Assembly (NCBI RefSeq): GCF_003443615.1
Contig: NZ_CP031967.1
Coordinates: forward strand, 558,001-622,000
Length of the DNA stretch: 64,000 nucleotides
Reading direction: 5' to 3'
Source of the DNA: Alteromonas sp. BL110
GTDB taxonomy: Bacteria > Pseudomonadota > Gammaproteobacteria > Enterobacterales > Alteromonadaceae
Position 1 is the first letter of the stretch, and the number at the start of each line of letters is the position of its first letter. The notes beneath the pieces are model-generated. The model saw only the letters and a list, made by a program, of their open reading frames with translations. It had not been told where the DNA came from and did not search any database. The translations under genes were made by a program, and so were the position numbers. Positions 53,706 through 61,868 of this stretch are shown in pieces.

Positions 53706-55805
53706 TTATTGACCGACCGAACTGACTATTTTTATTTGTTTGTCATCAGGCACTTCTTGGTATGAAAGAACATGCAGCCCAACGACAGAATACTTTAAGA
53801 AGCGAGACAGAACGGGTCGTAGCATGCCTGAGGTAAGGAGTACCGCAGGTTCTCCTTCTAACTCTTGCTGCTGACTGGCCTGCTGCAATGATTTTTGCAG
53901 CTTGTCTGCCAGACCTGGTTCAATACCAGCACCATCTTCGCCACCTGCTTGAAGGGACTGGTGCAACATCTGTTCCAACTCTGGCGCCAAGGTTATGACA
54001 GGTATCTCTTTAGCCCCTTGGGTAATTTCTTGAACGATTAGACGCTTAAGTGCAATACGCACCGCAGACACCAGTACATCTGGGTCTTGGCTGCGTGTAC
54101 CGTATTCACTAAGGGTTTGAACAATAGTGCGCATATCGCGAATAGGCACGCCTTCAAATAGCAAGGTTTGCAGCACTTTCACAACTGTACTAAGCGGCAA
54201 AATATCGGGCACTAAACCTTCAACCAATTTAGGGTGCTGTTTGGCCAGCATATCTAGAAGCTGTTGTGCTTCTTCATGGCCTAGTAACTGATAAGCGTTA
54301 TTGGAAAGTAATTGGCTTAAATGGGTGGCGACTACTGTAGCAGCATCAACAACTGTATAACCAAGAGTTTGCGCGTGCTCGCGCTTATTAGGCTTAATCC
54401 ACACCGCATCTAGCCCGAACGCAGGGTCTTTAGTGGCTCGCCCCTCTAGCTTGCCAAATACTTGTCCAGGATTAATCGCAAGTTCTTCGTCGTGACTAAT
54501 AACGGAATCGCCTATGGTAACGCCAAGCATAGCGATGGTGTAAGTGTTAGGCTCTAAGTCTAAGTTATCGCGAATATGAACAGGTGGAATAAGAAATCCC
54601 AGTTCTTGAGAAAGCTTTTTACGCACGCCTTTAATCCGTGTCAACAACTCGCCACCTTGGGATTTATCAACAAGGGGAATTAAGCGATAACCTACTTCTA
54701 AACCTATGGTATCCACTTGCTGAACATCATCCCAACCGAGTTCTTTTACTTCAGGCGCAAGTGTTTCATCTTTTGTAATGTTCTCTGGTAATTGAGGCTC
54801 GGCAGCTTTTTTCTTAGCTTGAACTGTCTGCCAATATGCAAAGCCCGCAATCAAAAATGAAAAACCCAAGAATGCGATATGAGGCATGCCCGGTATAATA
54901 CCCATGACGAAAAGCACGCCTGATGCAATATAAAGCGCTTGATTATTTCCTAACTGCCCACGGATCTCTTTGCCCATTTCTTGGGTTTCGTTCTCTCGAG
55001 TAACGATAATCGCCGTTGCTACCGAAAGTAACAATGAAGGTATCTGCGCTACCAAACCATCACCAATGGTCAAAATTGTGTAGATTTCTATGGCGTTACC
55101 AAAAGAAAGACCGTGCTGAATCATGCCAATAAATAACCCGCCAACAATATTGATAAGCATGATAAAAAGACCGGCAACTGCATCACCTTTTACAAACTTT
55201 GATGCACCGTCCATCGACCCGTAAAAGTCGGCTTCTGCCGTTATTTCTTCACGACGCTGACGCGCTTGGTCTTGGTCTATGTAGCCTGCGTTCAAATCGG
55301 CGTCAATGGCCATTTGCTTACCTGGCATAGCATCCAAGGTAAAGCGAGCGCTCACTTCAGATATACGACCAGCACCAGCGGTAACTACCTTGAAGTTAAT
55401 AATAAGAAGGATAGCGAAGACGACTATACCCACTGCATAGTTACCGCCAATAACAACCGCACCGAAGGCTTCAATAACCTTTCCTGCCGCATCTCCCCCT
55501 TCGTGACCGTAAAGCAGTACAACTCGTGTAGACGCAACGTTTAGTGCCAGACGCAGAACTGTCGCTATTAGAAGCACAAGTGGGAAAATACCAAAATCCA
55601 CAGGGCGTTGGGTAAGTACCGCCACCAAAATAATGACGAGAGAAAGCGCAATATTAAAGCTGAACAATACGTCGAGTAAAAACGGCGGCATGGGTAGTAT
55701 TACCATTCCCATGATTGCCAAAAGGACAATAGGCGCGCCTAAACCACTGGTAAAATTTTGCAGCTGATTTTTATCGAACCGCTGAAGATAACCGGATAAC
55801 TGCAT
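53706..55805 (-). CDS. flhA: Flagellar export gate protein FlhA
   Basis: Large subunit of the flagellar type III export gate, 699 residues. About eight membrane helices fill residues ~20-330, including the FHIPEP-type region RISEVSARFTLDAMPGKQMAIDADLNAG. A large cytoplasmic domain follows, with the conserved LIPPVHIRDNLDLEPNTYTI and a C-terminal part that binds chaperone-cargo. A good sigma-54-type promoter lies ~57 bp upstream, so flhA may start a separate transcript (flhAFG-fliA-che). Confidence 0.96.
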   Translation of the reverse strand: MQLSGYLQRFDKNQLQNFTSGLGAPIVLLAIMGMVILPMPPFLLDVLFSFNIALSLVIILVAVLTQRPVDFGIFPLVLLIATVLRLALNVASTRVVLLYGHEGGDAAGKVIEAFGAVVIGGNYAVGIVVFAILLIINFKVVTAGAGRISEVSARFTLDAMPGKQMAIDADLNAGYIDQDQARQRREEITAEADFYGSMDGASKFVKGDAVAGLFIMLINIVGGLFIGMIQHGLSFGNAIEIYTILTIGDGLVAQIPSLLLSVATAIIVTRENETQEMGKEIRGQLGNNQALYIASGVLFVMGIIPGMPHIAFLGFSFLIAGFAYWQTVQAKKKAAEPQLPENITKDETLAPEVKELGWDDVQQVDTIGLEVGYRLIPLVDKSQGGELLTRIKGVRKKLSQELGFLIPPVHIRDNLDLEPNTYTIAMLGVTIGDSVISHDEELAINPGQVFGKLEGRATKDPAFGLDAVWIKPNKREHAQTLGYTVVDAATVVATHLSQLLSNNAYQLLGHEEAQQLLDMLAKQHPKLVEGLVPDILPLSTVVKVLQTLLFEGVPIRDMRTIVQTLSEYGTRSQDPDVLVSAVRIALKRLIVQEITQGAKEIPVITLAPELEQMLHQSLQAGGEDGAGIEPGLADKLQKSLQQASQQQELEGEPAVLLTSGMLRPVLSRFLKYSVVGLHVLSYQEVPDDKQIKIVSSVGQ

Positions 55806-55861
55806 GGCTGGGTGTCTCTCTATCAGAAAATTGACGCTTTACGTGAATCTTCAATAGAGTT

Positions 55862-55877
55862 TTCAACTAACGTGCCA
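55862..55877 (-). promoter_or_regulatory. Sigma-54-type promoter upstream of flhA
   Basis: On the minus strand TGGCACGTTAGTTGAA has a perfect -24 block (TGGCACG) and a -12 of TTGA instead of TTGC. The predicted start is ~47 nt before flhA. In Vibrio the flhA operon is under sigma-54, in agreement. Confidence 0.75.
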
Positions 55878-55971
55878 GCTTTATACGAAGCAGTATTTAA
55901 GTACAGCTAATAGATTAAGAAGTGCACGCCATGTTTAAACAGGCGGGAAAAATCCGCGCTAATACAGTCGC

Positions 55972-57096
55972 TTAGCGACGATATTCTGGAGGTATAGGCA
56001 AATCTCGCTTAAGTGGCTTAGGACGTTTGCCCTTCCCTGCCCTATGAGCTTTAAGCTGATAAACGTGCGCTAGCACCTGAGCCACCGCCATAAATAAGGC
56101 GTTAGGAATTTCGTCGTCTACTTCTGTCGAATAAAAAATGGCACGAGCGAGTACAGGAGAAGGTATTAAGGGTACGTCGTTGGCAGTAGCAATTTTTCGA
56201 ATATGCATCGCCAGTTCGTCAGCCCCTTTTGCCACGACAACAGGTGCTCTTATACCCTGTTCGTCATACTTAATCGCTACTGAAAAATGAGTCGGGTTAG
56301 TTACTACTACGTCCGCCTGTGGTACTTCCTGCATCATGCGCTTAGTTGCAGCCTGATACTGCAAGCGGCGTATACGACCTTTCACCATAGGGTCGCCTTC
56401 TGCATTTTTGCGCTCGTCTTTAACCTCTTGCTTGGTCATTTTCATTTCTTTGTTGTGCTTATACATTTGATAAGGCACATCAATAAGCGCGATGGGAATC
56501 ATACCACATACTAAAATGAGAAATGCCCATTTAAGTATGTCCATAGCGTGAAACAGGTTGCCCGGATAAAGCTCCATATCTAAATGCAGCGCTTCATCTT
56601 CGAAGAACAACAGCGCCCCAATAGCCATACTAATGATAACCACAACTTTAGCGATGGACTTTAAAAGCTCAACTAGGCCGTTCATGCCGAACATTCGCTT
56701 AAAACCCTGAATTGGGCTCATCTTGGAGCCCTTGGGCTTTGCGCCTTCCCAGGTAAAGTTAAAACCGCCAAGCGCAATAGAGCCATAGATGCCGGCTATC
56801 ATGGCTACCACCATGTAAAGCAACACGGCAGGGCCTACCGCTGAGAAAGCTTCGCCCCAAGCGCCAAACATGTGGGTAGTATCATAAGTTTCGTCGCGAG
56901 AGAGAATAAACATTCGCTGGGTAAGCTTGAAAACAGATTCAGCAACCCATTCACCCACGAACAAAAACATAAAGGCGCTAACAATAAGCACTAAAGTTGT
57001 GGATAGTTCACGGGAACGGGCCAGCTGCCCTTTTTTTCGGGCATCATCGAGTTTTTTCCCCGTGGGGTCTTCTGTTTTTTCGCTTGAATCTGCCAT
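55972..57096 (-). CDS. flhB: Flagellar export switch protein FlhB
   Basis: Export-gate subunit that switches substrate type from hook to filament by self-cleavage. 374 residues: an N-terminal cytoplasmic segment (SSEKTEDPTGKKLDDARKKGQLARSREL), four membrane helices to ~210, and a C-terminal domain with the self-cleavage site NPTH (~residue 265). Followed downstream by flhA (166-bp gap) and preceded by fliR across a 194-bp gap that holds an unusual hairpin element. Confidence 0.96.
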   Translation of the reverse strand: MADSSEKTEDPTGKKLDDARKKGQLARSRELSTTLVLIVSAFMFLFVGEWVAESVFKLTQRMFILSRDETYDTTHMFGAWGEAFSAVGPAVLLYMVVAMIAGIYGSIALGGFNFTWEGAKPKGSKMSPIQGFKRMFGMNGLVELLKSIAKVVVIISMAIGALLFFEDEALHLDMELYPGNLFHAMDILKWAFLILVCGMIPIALIDVPYQMYKHNKEMKMTKQEVKDERKNAEGDPMVKGRIRRLQYQAATKRMMQEVPQADVVVTNPTHFSVAIKYDEQGIRAPVVVAKGADELAMHIRKIATANDVPLIPSPVLARAIFYSTEVDDEIPNALFMAVAQVLAHVYQLKAHRAGKGKRPKPLKRDLPIPPEYRR

Positions 57097-57119
57097 GCTC
57101 GATTATGTTCATCTCTGTT

Positions 57120-57226
57120 GCGAGAGAGGCAGGACGACTAACAAGCACGCAGTGAACCCATCCATGGGAGCTCCGCCACCGCATCCATGCGGTGGAAGGC
57201 TTGTTAGCCGCCCCAACCTCTCTCGC
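57120..57226. repeat. Nested inverted-repeat element between fliR and flhB
   Basis: 107 bp folding into a long structure: outer arms GCGAGAGAGG/CCTCTCTCGC (57120-57129 with 57217-57226), inner arms CTAACAAGC/GCTTGTTAG (57138-57146 with 57199-57207), and two central hairpins, CCCATCCATGGG (57157-57168) and CCACCGCATCCATGCGGTGG (57176-57195). No coding capacity. It looks like a dispersed palindromic repeat; the inner arms recall, loosely, attC-type cassette sites. Confidence 0.7.
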
Positions 57227-57290
57227 TTATTTTACCCACCTAACCTGCTCGCAGACATGCCATATTCTGCAAACGACTAGTATTGTTTGT

Positions 57291-58070
57291 CTAAGGACAA
57301 ATGTTCAATAGTTCACACATAAACTGTTCAGCTCTAAACCATTGGGTTTCAAAGTGCGCAGTAAAGTTATCTAGCGTTATCCAAATAATCAGTAGCCCCA
57401 TTACCTGAGCAATAGAAAAGCCAATACTGAAAATGTTCAGCTGTGGTGCAGCTTTTGTCATTACGCCAAACGCTAAATTCACGATAAGCAGTGACACTAT
57501 GGGCGCAAGAGACAGGGTCACTGCCGATATAAACATCCAACCGCCCCAATGGGCAATATCGCGAAACTGTTCGCCTGTCCACCAGGCTTCACCTATGGGA
57601 AACGCCTCGAAGCTCATAACTATCATTTGGATCATGGACAAATGCCCATCCAAGGTCCAAAACAATAAGGTCGCCAGTATTAGATAAAACTGGCCTACTG
57701 CGGGCACGTTAATACCGTTTACGGGGTCAACAATAGACGCGAACCCCAAACCAGTTTGCATGGCTATAATTTGACCCGCAAGCACGAAGGTATTGAGCAC
57801 CATCATTGATATAAAACCAATAGCAATACCTATTAGCAGCTGCTGAACGACAATTAAAAATGTACCCACATCCACCAGGTTTTCAATGGGCGACGGGGGC
57901 ACCACCGGCATGATGATAAGCGTTAACATTATACCTAGCAGGGCTCTTACCTGTGGGGGAATTGATTTAGCACTCAAACCAATCATAGCCACAAACAAGC
58001 CGCTAATGCGCATAAATGGCAGCAGCATGTCCGCAAGAAACTGATTGATGGTGGCGAGTTCTACTTCCAC
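57291..58070 (-). CDS. fliR: Flagellar export gate protein FliR
   Basis: Integral membrane gate subunit, 259 residues, with about six hydrophobic segments. Family features include MLPFMRISGLFVAMIGLSAKSIPPQVRALLGIMLTL near the N-terminus and AGQIIAMQTGLGFASIVDPVNG in the middle. It builds the export pore with FliP and FliQ. Lies 12 bp after fliQ; last gene before the repeat element and flhB. Confidence 0.95.
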   Translation of the reverse strand: MEVELATINQFLADMLLPFMRISGLFVAMIGLSAKSIPPQVRALLGIMLTLIIMPVVPPSPIENLVDVGTFLIVVQQLLIGIAIGFISMMVLNTFVLAGQIIAMQTGLGFASIVDPVNGINVPAVGQFYLILATLLFWTLDGHLSMIQMIVMSFEAFPIGEAWWTGEQFRDIAHWGGWMFISAVTLSLAPIVSLLIVNLAFGVMTKAAPQLNIFSIGFSIAQVMGLLIIWITLDNFTAHFETQWFRAEQFMCELLNICP

Positions 58071-58082
58071 TGCGTTAGCCTT

Positions 58083-58352
58083 CTATCCCACAACCTGCGG
58101 AATCATATCAACCATTCTGAAAGTAAAATCCATAAGCTGTTGCACCAGCCAGTTTCCTCCCCAACTCAGCGCAAGAAGCGTAACGAGCAAGCGAGGTAAG
58201 AAGCTCATGGTCTGTTCGTTGATACTGGTAGCAGCCTGAAATACAGCCACAACCAAGCCCACTATGAGGCTTGGAACTATCACCGCAGAGACCAAAACAA
58301 TAACCATAAACATGGCTTCTCGCAGTATTTCTACAAAGACTTCTGGTGACAT
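58083..58352 (-). CDS. fliQ: Flagellar export gate protein FliQ
   Basis: 89-residue gate subunit with two membrane helices (REAMFMVIVLVSAVIVPSLIVGLVVAVFQAAT and LPRLLVTLLALSWGGNWLVQQLMDF). The signature FQAATSINEQTMSFLPRL is present. Lies 8 bp after fliP. A second open frame in the same place is a shadow. Confidence 0.95.
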   Translation of the reverse strand: MSPEVFVEILREAMFMVIVLVSAVIVPSLIVGLVVAVFQAATSINEQTMSFLPRLLVTLLALSWGGNWLVQQLMDFTFRMVDMIPQVVG

Positions 58353-58360
58353 AAGCCCTC

Positions 58361-59116
58361 CTAGACGCCCATACCAAAACTGGTCGCCAAGGTTCCGAAA
58401 ATTAGGTTCCAGCCATCGACCAATACGAATAGCATGAGTTTAAACGGCAAGGATACAATCATAGGCGAGAGCATCATCATACCCATGGCCATCAATATAG
58501 ATGCGACTACCAAATCAATAATGAGAAAAGGGATAAACAGCATAAAACCAATTTGAAACGCGGTTTTAAGCTCGCTAGTTACAAACGCAGGGATCAAAAT
58601 GGTTAGCGGAACTTCATCCGTATCGGCATATTTTCCTTCATCTCCTGCTATCCGTACAAACGTTTCTAGGTCTTTTACCCGTGTTTGCGAAAGCATAAAC
58701 GCGCGCATGGGCCCTTTGGCTTGCTCTAGGGCATCTAGGCTGGTGAGTTGCTCGTTAAGATAGGGCTGCAAGGCGCGCTCGTTCACCTCTTCAAATACTG
58801 GCGCCATAATGAACATAGATAAAAACAAACTCACGCCTATTAATATCTGGTTTGATGGTGATTGTTGAAGACCAATTGCCTGTCGCAGAATAGACAGTAC
58901 CACGATGATACGCGTAAACGAGGTCATCATCATGATAAACGCAGGGATAAGACTTAGCGCTGTCATGATAAACAGCGCTTGAAGTGTCATGGTGTAATCT
59001 TGAGAACCGTCTTGGTTAGTCGTAACTGTTACTGCGGATATCCCCTGCTGAGCGTAAGCAGGCTCCATAAGAAGCAATAACGGTAGGATTAAAAGTAGCC
59101 AGGTAAACTTACGCAT
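58361..59116 (-). CDS. fliP: Flagellar export gate protein FliP
   Basis: 251 residues with a cleaved signal peptide ([24 protein letters not shown]) and about four membrane helices. Conserved: [34 protein letters not shown] and [20 protein letters not shown]. FliP forms the core ring of the export pore. Its start overlaps the fliO stop by 8 bp. Confidence 0.96.
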   Translation of the reverse strand: MRKFTWLLLILPLLLLMEPAYAQQGISAVTVTTNQDGSQDYTMTLQALFIMTALSLIPAFIMMMTSFTRIIVVLSILRQAIGLQQSPSNQILIGVSLFLSMFIMAPVFEEVNERALQPYLNEQLTSLDALEQAKGPMRAFMLSQTRVKDLETFVRIAGDEGKYADTDEVPLTILIPAFVTSELKTAFQIGFMLFIPFLIIDLVVASILMAMGMMMLSPMIVSLPFKLMLFVLVDGWNLIFGTLATSFGMGV

Positions 59117-59558
59117 CTCTCGACTCTTCCTTTTTTTCTTTTTCTAAGCTTGGGTTAAGCTTTCCCGCCATTGCGGCAACAAGCTTTTGTTTAAAAGCAT
59201 CGGCACCATTTTGTTGCTCGCCCGTGGTTTTGTTCACACCTTTCACAGGCACATCGAGATTCTTATCTAATTTGCTTAAATGAGAGATGTTGTGACTGGT
59301 AACACCTATGAGGTGCTGCTCTTCACCCACCTGAATCACCATGATTTTTTCTTTTGTGCCAACAACCATGCTGGCCGCGACTTTCATTTGGTTTGTGCCC
59401 ATCGCAGTGACATTAAATCGACGCATTACGTACGCTAAGGCGAAAATAACGCCTACGACCACCAGCAGGGAAAGAAAAATTGACAGTATCGACGTGGGAT
59501 TGGTAATTGACTGGGTCGACTGCGCGACGGCTATCTGGCTAAATAAAAGGGGCAGCAT
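59109..59558 (-). CDS. fliO: Flagellar protein FliO
   Basis: Small bitopic membrane protein that helps FliP assemble. From the ATG at 59558 (AGGGG 8 nt upstream) it has ~149 residues: a short N-terminal hydrophobic leader ([13 protein letters not shown]), one membrane helix ([25 protein letters not shown]), and a FliO domain ([29 protein letters not shown]). The longer frame from 59627 would overlap fliN by 41 bp and is less likely. Confidence 0.92.
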   Translation of the reverse strand: MLPLLFSQIAVAQSTQSITNPTSILSIFLSLLVVVGVIFALAYVMRRFNVTAMGTNQMKVAASMVVGTKEKIMVIQVGEEQHLIGVTSHNISHLSKLDKNLDVPVKGVNKTTGEQQNGADAFKQKLVAAMAGKLNPSLEKEKKEESRDA

Positions 59559-59586
59559 TGCGCAACCCCTTACTTTATAAGAAGTT

Positions 59587-59994
59587 TTATCTGAGCTTCT
59601 TGATTCTCTCAATTTGACTAATAACATCCGTTAATCGAATACCAAATTTATCGTTGACCACTACTACTTCTCCATGAGCAATCAACGTGCCATTAACTAA
59701 TACATCTAGTGGCTCACCGGCAACACGATCCAGTTCAACCACAGAACCCTGGTTCAACTGTAGCAGATTTCGGATACTAATTTGACTACGGCCGACTTCC
59801 ATAGAAATAGTCACTGGTATATCTAGAATAGTATCTAGTTTTTTCTTCTCTTCTTGCGTAATTGGCGCATCATCTGTTAGTTCGTCAAGTTCGGCAACTT
59901 GCACGTCTTCATTGTCGCCAGTTTCTTGTTCCGCTTCAGATTCGGCTTGCTCGGCCATCGCCGCAGCCCAATCGTCCATACCGTCTTCACTCAT
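59587..59994 (-). CDS. fliN: Flagellar motor switch protein FliN
   Basis: C-ring subunit, 135 residues. An acidic N-terminal extension (~1-45) precedes the SpoA/FliN domain with LDIPVTISMEVGRSQISIRNLLQLNQGSVVELDRVAGEPLDVLVNG and GEVVVVNDKFGIRLTDVIS. Works with FliM and FliG in rotation switching and docks the export ATPase. Lies 17 bp after fliM. Confidence 0.96.
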   Translation of the reverse strand: MSEDGMDDWAAAMAEQAESEAEQETGDNEDVQVAELDELTDDAPITQEEKKKLDTILDIPVTISMEVGRSQISIRNLLQLNQGSVVELDRVAGEPLDVLVNGTLIAHGEVVVVNDKFGIRLTDVISQIERIKKLR

Positions 59995-60011
59995 GGGAAC
60001 TCCCCTCTACC

Positions 60012-61070
60012 TTACAGGTCTTCTTCGAGTACTTGCAGCTCTGCATCATTATCGATAATGCGACCACCGCGGGTTAATAACTGTAGCTCAGACTTCACTG
60101 AAGTCGGTCTTGCAATCTTCTCTACTATTTTTAGTGCCAAATTATCGCGACTACGACCTAGTTTGGCTCTAAACGTAGGTAAATCTTCAATTAATACAGT
60201 GATGGTTTCCGGCATTTCTACAGGAATGATATCACCGGGCTTAAATTCCATCACATCGCGAAGCGGTACATCCACATCTAGCATGTGCGTAGTTAAACCT
60301 ACTTTCACATCCATAATTTCATCGCGAAGCGCCTTACTCCAACGTAAATCTGTGTCTTCTTTATCGCTTTGAACACCTGCATCTAGCAGTTCGCGAATAG
60401 GCTCTAACATTGAGTATGGCAATGACACGTGGAAGTCGCCACCGCCACCATCTAGCTCGATATGAAACGAACTTATGACCACCACTTCCGTGGGACTCAC
60501 AATGTTCGCCATAGCTGGGTTTACTTCTGAGTCCAAATATTCAAACGACACGTCCATAACCGGTGCCCACGCTTCTTTATAATCTTCAAAAATTATTTTA
60601 AGCAGCATCTGAATAATACGACGTTCCGTTGGCGTGAATTCACGACCTTCGATTTTCGCATGGTACCGGCCGTCGCCGCCAAAGAAGTTATCTACCAGAA
60701 TGAACACCAAGCGAGCTTCCATGGTAATTAGTCCCGTACCTTTAAGCGGACGGAAACGCACCATGTTCAAACTCGTTGGAACGAACAGTGTATGAATATA
60801 TTCACCAAACTTGATCATCTGAATACCGTTAATCGATACTTCAGCTGAACGTCGCATCATGTTGAATAAACTTACACGCATGTGACGGGCAAAACGTTCA
60901 TTCACAATTTCGAGTGTAGGCATACGCCCACGCACTATTCTATCTTGCGAGGAGAAGTCGTACTCGAGCGTAGAAGCATCAGAGTCGCTACTGCCGACTT
61001 CTTCCTCTTCTACATCATCTACCCCGTGCAACAGGGCATCGATTTCATCTTGAGATAATAAATCACTCAC
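60012..61070 (-). CDS. fliM: Flagellar motor switch protein FliM
   Basis: C-ring subunit, 352 residues. The N-terminal CheY-binding peptide LLSQDEIDALLHGV is intact; a CheC-like middle domain (~55-235) has RPLKGTGLITMEARLVFILVDNFFGGDGR; a C-terminal SpoA domain (~255-335) has LDVDVPLRDVMEFKPGDIIPVEMPE. It binds CheY-P from the cheY gene 10 kb downstream. Between fliL and fliN. Confidence 0.96.
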   Translation of the reverse strand: MSDLLSQDEIDALLHGVDDVEEEEVGSSDSDASTLEYDFSSQDRIVRGRMPTLEIVNERFARHMRVSLFNMMRRSAEVSINGIQMIKFGEYIHTLFVPTSLNMVRFRPLKGTGLITMEARLVFILVDNFFGGDGRYHAKIEGREFTPTERRIIQMLLKIIFEDYKEAWAPVMDVSFEYLDSEVNPAMANIVSPTEVVVISSFHIELDGGGGDFHVSLPYSMLEPIRELLDAGVQSDKEDTDLRWSKALRDEIMDVKVGLTTHMLDVDVPLRDVMEFKPGDIIPVEMPETITVLIEDLPTFRAKLGRSRDNLALKIVEKIARPTSVKSELQLLTRGGRIIDNDAELQVLEEDL

Positions 61071-61103
61071 CGTCTTCTACCTTAATTAGCCAATGCATTT
61101 GCA

Positions 61104-61643
61104 TTACTGCATGACGAAACCAGTAAACAATACGCGCTCCACAACATCGCTACCCGTAATGTCTTTCAATGCTTTTTGCACCTCTGTTACCGCCTGCTCT
61201 CGAAGCTCAATTTTACCTGCCTCTGTGACTAGATCGTCTGCATTTGACGTACTAAAAGCTTGCAACAGCGTACCTTCAATAAGCGGTATATGCGTTTTTG
61301 CCAACTCTTCGTTATCAGAACCACGTACTAATAGCTGTACTTTAATTTGAACAAGTCTGTCTCGTCCTGAGCCGGGTACGTTGAAGACGAAGGGTCTTGG
61401 CATAGCAACGTAAAGCGCCGTACCTATTTCAGCACTACCCGAACTTGCTGCCGGTGCACTCTCAGCGGCCGCAGCAGCATCAGCTTCAGCCAGTTGTTCA
61501 ACCGCAGGTTCATCGCCTCCTGCAAACAGTAAGAAATAAGCGGCAGCTCCACCACCTACAAGAACCACGGCGATAATGATGATCAACATCATTTTGCCTT
61601 TCTTTTTACCGCCCTCTTCTACCTGTAACTCTTCATCAGCCAT
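61104..61643 (-). CDS. fliL: Flagellar basal body-associated protein FliL
   Basis: Stator-linked protein, 179 residues. A basic N-terminus (GGKKKGKM) precedes one membrane helix (MLIIIIAVVLVGGGAAAYFLLFAGG), an Ala-rich linker, and a periplasmic domain (ALYVAMPRPFVFNVPGSGRDRLVQIKVQLLVRG). Followed by fliM at 33 bp. The 225-bp gap before it, towards fliK, shows no gene. Confidence 0.94.
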   Translation of the reverse strand: MADEELQVEEGGKKKGKMMLIIIIAVVLVGGGAAAYFLLFAGGDEPAVEQLAEADAAAAAESAPAASSGSAEIGTALYVAMPRPFVFNVPGSGRDRLVQIKVQLLVRGSDNEELAKTHIPLIEGTLLQAFSTSNADDLVTEAGKIELREQAVTEVQKALKDITGSDVVERVLFTGFVMQ

Positions 61644-61868
61644 GTGTAACTCATCAGTAATATTAAGAAAAATGTATTATCAATGTTCCATCGCAAATGG
61701 CAATGCCATAATTCGTATCTACCTCTACTTGATACTGTAACAGCAGCCATCAATTGCTATTAAGCGGCATTCATCGACCTGTCTGACCGGATTCTATCGA
61801 ATACATCAAACATAGCAGTCTTAAAATAATCTCACCATGCTACCTATTGATAATAGTTTTACTTAACT

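Noticed and set aside
61692..61712. Sigma-54 promoter between fliK and fliL
   Set aside because: TGGCAT and TTTGC are present on the minus strand, but the spacing is one base too long for a working -24/-12 pair.
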